NCBI GenBank assembly: GCA_902774025.1
Contig: CACYGY010000017.1
Location: forward strand, 1-55,962
Source of the DNA: an uncultured Eubacteriales bacterium
Lineage (GTDB): Bacteria > Bacillota > Clostridia > Christensenellales > Aristaeellaceae
Direction: 5' to 3'
Length of the DNA stretch: 55,962 nucleotides
The notes beneath the pieces were generated by a model. It did not search any database and was not told the origin of the DNA. It saw nothing but the letters and a program-made list of their open reading frames with translations. Below, in pieces: positions 51,479 through 55,962 of the stretch. Within the stretch, counting starts at the first letter, position 1. Each line of letters starts with the position of its first letter. A program made the translations under genes and the position numbers.

Positions 51479-52534
51479 TCAGGGCCGGACAGAACTCATC
51501 TTTTCATCCATGTCCGCCACGCTTTCAGATTGTCCGATACCAAGTATTTCCGCGCTTTTTCTTGCGCTGGCCTGCCTGCCGTAGTCGTTCAGGACACAGC
51601 AGATTTGCTTTCCCATAAAGAGGATGGTGGAGGACTGGCCACCATCCAGATTCATGGCATTGACACAGCCTTTTTCCAGAAGCTTCTCCGCCAGAAAGGA
51701 AATCGGTCCGCCCTTGCTGTTTGAATGCCTTCCTTCCAGCATCATGACCATATAATGACCTTTTTCGATCATACCAACGGCTGTCCTCTGGGCGTTGCTT
51801 CTTCCGTACTTTTTCAGACCGGATTCATTCAGGATCCCATCTCTGATCAGATAGGGCCCGAAGGCCAGTACATCCAGGGCCCCCATGGTCTGATAGGCTT
51901 CCGGATCCAGTTCATCAGAGAGGAATACCTCCATATTGCCGTCCGGAAACAAAGCCAGGGTATCCAGATTCGGAAATGTGTTGCTGCCGCTCTTTATCGT
52001 CTGTTTACTGACGATTCCCCCGTCCCTGAGCAAAATGCCCGGACGGGATCTCTGCGAAATCCGAAGATGTGCAAAGTCACTGTTTACAGCCAGAACCGTT
52101 TTGTTTTCCCGGGCAATTTTGTAAGGATATTCCAGACTACTCATTCTGTGCTCCGGGTCATGGGGAATCATGTGGAAGATTTCTCCATTTGCGGCCCAGA
52201 CTTCAGCCTCATACCAGATTTCTTTGGGCTTGTCCTGTTCCTTCCGGAAGATTTCAATCCTCAGTGTTTCGGAGCAATACCGCCAGATGCCTTTTTCCGT
52301 ATCTTCAAAGACAAACTCGCCCTCATCCAAAAACCCCTGAGCATTCAGGGGTGGAAAATCGCTTTTTGACTGCAAAGTGGGAAGAGAAGATGTTTCGGCC
52401 TCTGCCTCTCCGGATTCGATGAACATCGTGGAATCCAGGGAAAGCTCCGTCTCTGCCGCACAGGGGGAGAAAATAAACAGCGAGAAGAGGATCAACAGTC
52501 CCAGAGGAATGAAGGATACAATTGATTTTTGCAT
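51479..52534 (-). CDS. Exported phosphodiester glycosidase (NAGPA domain) protein
   Basis: This protein of about 351 residues has a signal peptide (MQKSIVSFIPLGLLILFSLF, cleaved near 27) and a NAGPA domain (about 130-345: VLAVNSDFAHLR, FGPYLIRDG, RTAVGMIEKGHYMVMMLEGR, NAMNLDGGQSSTILF). The conserved N-x-D-G-G-Q/S motif is present. NAGPA-domain proteins cleave GlcNAc phosphodiesters in animals and act on teichoic-acid or exopolysaccharide linkages in bacteria by inference. A GTG at 52555, overlapping the purC stop, is an alternative start; neither start has a good ribosome-binding site. Confidence 0.85.
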   Translation of the reverse strand: MQKSIVSFIPLGLLILFSLFIFSPCAAETELSLDSTMFIESGEAEAETSSLPTLQSKSDFPPLNAQGFLDEGEFVFEDTEKGIWRYCSETLRIEIFRKEQDKPKEIWYEAEVWAANGEIFHMIPHDPEHRMSSLEYPYKIARENKTVLAVNSDFAHLRISQRSRPGILLRDGGIVSKQTIKSGSNTFPNLDTLALFPDGNMEVFLSDELDPEAYQTMGALDVLAFGPYLIRDGILNESGLKKYGRSNAQRTAVGMIEKGHYMVMMLEGRHSNSKGGPISFLAEKLLEKGCVNAMNLDGGQSSTILFMGKQICCVLNDYGRQASARKSAEILGIGQSESVADMDEKMSSVRP

Positions 52535-52555
52535 ATTCAGGCTCGATTCTGTCAC

Positions 52556-53275
52556 TTATTCTTCTTCAATGCCCATCATCCGGTGAAGAAGTTCCTGATA
52601 GGCCTGTTCCGTATCTCCCAGGTCCCGCCGGAACCGGTCAATATCCAGGGGCTCATGGGTTCGGGCGTCCCAGAACCGCGCTACATCCGGTGAGATTTCA
52701 TCCGCTACCAGAATCTCATCATGAAATCTGCCAAATTCCAGCTTGAAATCGATCAGCTCAATTCCAATATCCCTCATGTATCCCGTAATGATGGCGTTAA
52801 TCTGCAGAGCTACATCCGTTATATAGTCCATTTCTTCCCTTCCGGCCAGGTGCATCGCCAGAATATGGGAAATGTTGATCAGCGGATTGTCCAGCTCTTC
52901 ATTTTTGTAGTTAAACTCCACCACAGGCGGGTCCATGATGGTTCCCCCTGGAAGCCCGGTTCTTTGCTCCAGGCTTCCGGCTACCCGGTTTCTGACCTTC
53001 ACTTCAATGGGAATCATCGTACATCTCCGGATCAGACTCTGCCGGGCGTCTAGCTGATGAATGTAATGATTCGGAATACAATGCTGTGAGAGCAGCCCGA
53101 AGAAGGTTTTGCACATGGCATTGTTGACTTCGCCCTTGCCCAGGATCTTCCCACGTTTCAGCCCGTGAAAAGCCATGGCCTCGTCCTTGAAATACAGAAC
53201 CGCTGTTTCCGGATCTGTGGTGGCATATACCCGCTTGGATTTGCCTTCCTGAATTAATTCACAGGTCTGACTCAT
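52556..53275 (-). CDS. purC: Phosphoribosylaminoimidazole-succinocarboxamide synthase
   Basis: PurC (SAICAR synthase) joins aspartate to CAIR in purine synthesis, using ATP. The 239-residue protein has LIQEGKSKRVYAT at the N-terminus, EVKVRNRVAGSL, and the late IDFKLEFGRFHDEILVADEI with metal/nucleotide-binding acidic residues. Length is normal (about 235-240). It stands apart from other purine genes; its neighbours are SAH-metabolism genes and a NAGPA protein. It has its own promoter. Ribosome-binding site AAGGAGGAGG. Confidence 0.96.
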   Translation of the reverse strand: MSQTCELIQEGKSKRVYATTDPETAVLYFKDEAMAFHGLKRGKILGKGEVNNAMCKTFFGLLSQHCIPNHYIHQLDARQSLIRRCTMIPIEVKVRNRVAGSLEQRTGLPGGTIMDPPVVEFNYKNEELDNPLINISHILAMHLAGREEMDYITDVALQINAIITGYMRDIGIELIDFKLEFGRFHDEILVADEISPDVARFWDARTHEPLDIDRFRRDLGDTEQAYQELLHRMMGIEEE

Positions 53276-53306
53276 GCAGGGCTTCCTCCTCCTTAGAATC
53301 CCGAAT

Positions 53307-53335
53307 ATTTTATCAGATTTTCATATACCTCACAA
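53307..53335 (-). promoter_or_regulatory. Promoter of purC
   Basis: On the minus strand, TTGTGA (53330-53335), a 17-base spacer and TAAAAT (53307-53312) place the start near 53300, about 25 bases before purC. No purine riboswitch fits in so short a leader. Confidence 0.65.
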
Positions 53336-53348
53336 GAGAATTCAAGTT

Positions 53349-53429
53349 TCATTCTCTGAGAGAATCGGGATAAATTCCCGGAAAAAGTGAGCCGAACATC
53401 ATCGTCCTTCTGACCGAATTCAGATCCAT
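53349..53429 (-). CDS. Possible 26-residue peptide between the SAH deaminase gene and purC
   Basis: ATG at 53429 is preceded by AGGAG at 4 bases and opens a frame MDLNSVRRTMMFGSLF... of 26 codons ending at TGA 53349. It overlaps two small hairpins (CGGGA/TCCCG and ATTCTC/GAGAAT). No family is recognised. It may be chance; the ribosome-binding site is its only support. Confidence 0.2.
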   Translation of the reverse strand: MDLNSVRRTMMFGSLFPGIYPDSLRE

Positions 53430-53475
53430 ACTTCTCCTGTACGAAATCCGGCTGCAGCATGGACTCCTATTCGTC

Positions 53476-54831
53476 TTATGATTCCGGATGGGTGGCCGGC
53501 GTGTGTTCCGGGATTCTGGACACCTGTTCCATATTCAGACGTTCCGTGATCCCGCGGCAGGCTTCATAGACCTGGTTTTCATCGATGGTCGTCAGTCTGC
53601 CATGATCCAACAGGATTTTTCCGTCCACCAGAACGGTGTCCACTTCCCGGCCTGTGGATGAATACACAAGTCCGGAAATAATGCTGTTCATGGGCTGAAA
53701 CTGCGGTTCGTTCAGACGCACAAGAACAAGATCCGCAAGAGCACCTTCCCGAATGACGCCAAGTTCCTTTTCACGCCCAATGGCTCTGGCTCCGTTGACG
53801 GTTGCCATTTTCAGCACTTCCCCCGCACCCACACACTGCGGTTTGCGGCTTGCGCCCTTGTAAACCAGGGAAGCGGCGCCCATCTCCTGGAACATGTTCA
53901 GGGCATTATTGCTTCCGCATCCGTCTGTGCCAAGACACACATTGATGCCCGCGTTCAGGAATGCCTCCGCCGGGGCGAAGCCATTTCCAAGTTTCATGTT
54001 GCTCCTGGGACACAAAGCGACGCTGACCTGTTTTTCAGCCATGATCCGGATGTCCTCATCATTGGCGTAAACACAGTGCGCTGCGATGACGGGTACGTCG
54101 AAAACCCCCAGACTGTTCACATACTGAATCGGGGTTGTCCCGAATTTCACTGCCGCTTTTTCCATCTCATCCTGACTTTCCGACAGATGAATGGTCTGGC
54201 CGATACCCCGGTCAGCACTGGAGCGGGTGAGCTTCCTGAGATAATCCGCCTTGCAGCTGTATGGCGCATGAGGTCCGTGGATGAACTGAATGCGGCTTTC
54301 GTCTCCAAACATTTCCATCTCGCGGACTGCCTGGCCGTATTTCATGATCGATTCATCGGAATCGGATACACCCGCGAGTCCTCTGGAGATCACGGCGCGT
54401 ATGCCGGAATCCCTGACCGCTCCGGCCACTGCGGAACGCGGTCCCGTTTTTTCCTGGGCAGACTTGATGGTCATGTCCACAAAACAGGTGGTGCCTGTCC
54501 GGATCATCTCGGAAACAGCCAGGAGTGTGGTCCAGTAGATATCTTCCTCCGTCATGCCCTCTTCGACCTGAAGCATTCTGTCCAGCCAGTCAAAAAAGGA
54601 CATATCATCTGCAAAATTCCGGAAAATGGTCATATAGGCATGGGTATGCGTATTGATCAGCCCGGGAATCACCAGCATGTTTTCTGCATCAATGAGCGTG
54701 ACGTCATCAGAAGGCGGTATGATGCCGATTTTTGCAATCCGTTTTTCGTGAATCAGGATATCCCTGCGCTCATATCGCCATCCATCCCCGTCCAGAAGCA
54801 GAACCAGGCCGCTGTGAATCAGTGTGTTCAT
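53476..54831 (-). CDS. mtaD: S-adenosylhomocysteine/methylthioadenosine deaminase-type amidohydrolase
   Basis: This 451-residue amidohydrolase-superfamily enzyme deaminates S-adenosylhomocysteine or 5'-methylthioadenosine to inosyl forms. Metal ligands are THTHAY near residues 61-66, HLSESQDE, IAAHCVYA and the GTDGCGSNN motif; FIHGPHAPYSC is the substrate segment of the MTA/SAH deaminases. The next gene upstream is ahcY, which supports SAH as the substrate. Length fits (about 430-450). The stop of ahcY lies 19 bases before its ATG; AAGGAGA is 13 bases upstream. Confidence 0.92.
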   Translation of the reverse strand: MNTLIHSGLVLLLDGDGWRYERRDILIHEKRIAKIGIIPPSDDVTLIDAENMLVIPGLINTHTHAYMTIFRNFADDMSFFDWLDRMLQVEEGMTEEDIYWTTLLAVSEMIRTGTTCFVDMTIKSAQEKTGPRSAVAGAVRDSGIRAVISRGLAGVSDSDESIMKYGQAVREMEMFGDESRIQFIHGPHAPYSCKADYLRKLTRSSADRGIGQTIHLSESQDEMEKAAVKFGTTPIQYVNSLGVFDVPVIAAHCVYANDEDIRIMAEKQVSVALCPRSNMKLGNGFAPAEAFLNAGINVCLGTDGCGSNNALNMFQEMGAASLVYKGASRKPQCVGAGEVLKMATVNGARAIGREKELGVIREGALADLVLVRLNEPQFQPMNSIISGLVYSSTGREVDTVLVDGKILLDHGRLTTIDENQVYEACRGITERLNMEQVSRIPEHTPATHPES

Positions 54832-54850
54832 ATCAGATTTGTCTTCTCCT

Positions 54851-55962
54851 TCAGATCGCTGAGCTGTTGAGGTAGGCTTCCTGCTCCGGAGTCAGACGGT
54901 CTATCCTGATCCCAAGAAAAGTCAGTTTGCGGTTGGCGATCTCCAGATCCACCTCCCGCGGCACATCAATCAGCAGATCGGTCAGTTTGCCTTCGTTTTC
55001 CACCAGGTATTTCGCGCTCATGACCTGAATGGCGAAGCTCATGTCCATGATTTCGGCGGGATGGCCGTCTCCGGCCGCGAGATTGACCAGCCGGCCTTCA
55101 GCCAGCACGTAGAGGTGCCTGCCGTTTTTCAGCGTATAACCCATGATGTGATCCCGCATCTCATGGATTTCCGTAGCAATCTCACTCAGCCGCTTCACAT
55201 CGACTTCCACATCAAAGTGTCCCGCATTGCACAGGATTGCGCCTTCCTTCATTTCCAGAAAATCAGGCTCTGAGATTACGCCGCAGCATCCGGTAACCGT
55301 CACAAAGAAGTCACCGATACCGGCGGCCTCATGCATGGGCATAACCTCAAAACCGTCCATCACCGCTTCAATGGCCTTGATGGGATCCACTTCGGTCACA
55401 ATGACCTTCGCACCCAGGCCTTTGGCCCGCATGGCCACGCCCTTTCCGCACCAGCCGTAGCCGGCGACGACCACGTGCTTTCCTGCCACAATGAGATTCG
55501 TGGTCCTGTTGATGCCGTTCCAGACAGACTGACCGGTGCCGTAACGGTTATCAAACAGATGCTTGCAGTCAGCATTGTTCACCTTCACCATGGGGAAGCG
55601 GAGTTTCCCCTCCCGCTGCATGGCCATGAGTCGGATAATGCCCGTGGTGGTTTCCTCACATCCGCCAATCACATACTTCAGTTCATCCTGCATTTCCGTG
55701 TGAAGCATGTGCACCAGATCTCCGCCGTCATCAATGATGATGTTCGCATGATGAGAAAGCGTCTGCCGGATGTGCTCACTGTATTCCTCCATGGTTGCCC
55801 CGTGCCAGGCGAAGACATTCATCCCTTCACTGACGAGAGCGGCTGCCACATCATCCTGGGTGGACAGGGGATTGGAGCCGGTGACATACATTTCCGCGCC
55901 TCCTGCGGCAAACACCTCGCACAGATAGGCGGTTTTCGCCTCCAGATGAACAGACAGGGCAA
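54851..55962 (-). CDS. ahcY: Adenosylhomocysteinase (5' end outside window)
   Basis: AhcY splits S-adenosylhomocysteine into adenosine and homocysteine. The frame enters from the right edge as HLEAKTAYL, continues through TGSNPLSTQDDVAAAL, the NAD-binding loop GYGWCGKGVAMRAKG, CNAGHFDVEVD and a C-terminal region ending in ANRKLTFLGIRIDRLTPEQ. About 370 codons are visible; only the first 40-50 should be missing. It is the short, Thermotoga-like type without the C-terminal extension of E. coli-type or eukaryotic forms. The stop lies 19 bases before the deaminase gene. Confidence 0.96.
   Translation of the reverse strand, partial: ALSVHLEAKTAYLCEVFAAGGAEMYVTGSNPLSTQDDVAAALVSEGMNVFAWHGATMEEYSEHIRQTLSHHANIIIDDGGDLVHMLHTEMQDELKYVIGGCEETTTGIIRLMAMQREGKLRFPMVKVNNADCKHLFDNRYGTGQSVWNGINRTTNLIVAGKHVVVAGYGWCGKGVAMRAKGLGAKVIVTEVDPIKAIEAVMDGFEVMPMHEAAGIGDFFVTVTGCCGVISEPDFLEMKEGAILCNAGHFDVEVDVKRLSEIATEIHEMRDHIMGYTLKNGRHLYVLAEGRLVNLAAGDGHPAEIMDMSFAIQVMSAKYLVENEGKLTDLLIDVPREVDLEIANRKLTFLGIRIDRLTPEQEAYLNSSAI

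Noticed and set aside
1..55962. CRISPR array, prophage or insertion sequence
   Set aside because: No regularly spaced direct repeats, transposase or phage structural genes were recognised anywhere in the window.

Overview
The window looks like a piece of a chromosome from an anaerobic, low-to-mid GC Bacillota of the Clostridia type. By eye the base composition is in the mid-50s % GC. The evidence is strong Shine-Dalgarno sites before most genes, a T-box leader, an Rnf electron-transport gene, and classic Clostridia gene neighbourhoods: dxs-tlyA-argR-recN, obgE-yhbY, mreBCD-mrdA-minD-rodA, lon-engB and tig-clpP-clpX. I see no prophage, insertion sequence, CRISPR array or rRNA. Almost all of the window is ordinary housekeeping chromosome.

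Layout from left to right. (1) 1-17.6 kb, minus strand. A TTGAAG-N17-TATAAT promoter near 11.77 kb heads a long run: PfkB kinase, a frameshifted GNAT gene, an alpha/beta hydrolase, a membrane-anchored MurF-like ligase, ddl, a small membrane protein, dxs, tlyA, argR and recN. rnfC follows behind its own promoter and runs off the left edge. Upstream of this run, metG-tatD is controlled by a methionine T-box. Before the T-box lies a roughly 220-nt unit with a consensus promoter and a terminator but no credible gene, a non-coding RNA candidate. Next come a zinc-ribbon protein, a TPM-domain protein and a duplicated-domain protein. (2) 17.7-20.4 kb, plus strand: KDPG aldolase fused to a VOC-like domain, KDG kinase and a DUF1292 protein. 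(3) 20.4-30.4 kb, minus strand: an active and a degenerate S41 protease behind a CdaR-type regulator; an MsmX-type sugar-ABC ATPase; then murC-alr-membrane protein-rsmD-coaD-coiled-coil protein. (4) 30.5-46.7 kb, plus strand: ACT-domain protein, DUF711, obgE, yhbY, queT; then maf, mreB, mreC, mreD, mrdA, minD, rodA, a membrane protein, lon and engB. (5) 46.9-56 kb, minus strand: tRNA-Val(GAC), a gene-poor kilobase, clpX, clpP, tig, a phosphodiester glycosidase, purC, an SAH/MTA deaminase and ahcY (cut by the right edge).

The genes fall into a few themes. Cell-wall and shape genes dominate: ddl, MurF-like, alr, murC, the mre operon, PBP2 and RodA. Protein quality control is the second theme: lon, clpXP, trigger factor and CtpA. 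Uronate/hexonate catabolism (KDPG aldolase, KDG kinase, MsmX, CdaR-type regulator) and methyl-cycle recycling (ahcY, SAH deaminase, metG) are also represented. The most unusual points are the candidate structured RNA upstream of the metG T-box; the paired S41 proteases, one of which has lost its catalytic lysine; the membrane-fused MurF; a MinD without MinC or MinE; a likely single-base frameshift in the GNAT gene; and tig-clpP-clpX and lon-engB facing each other across a structured, gene-poor junction.
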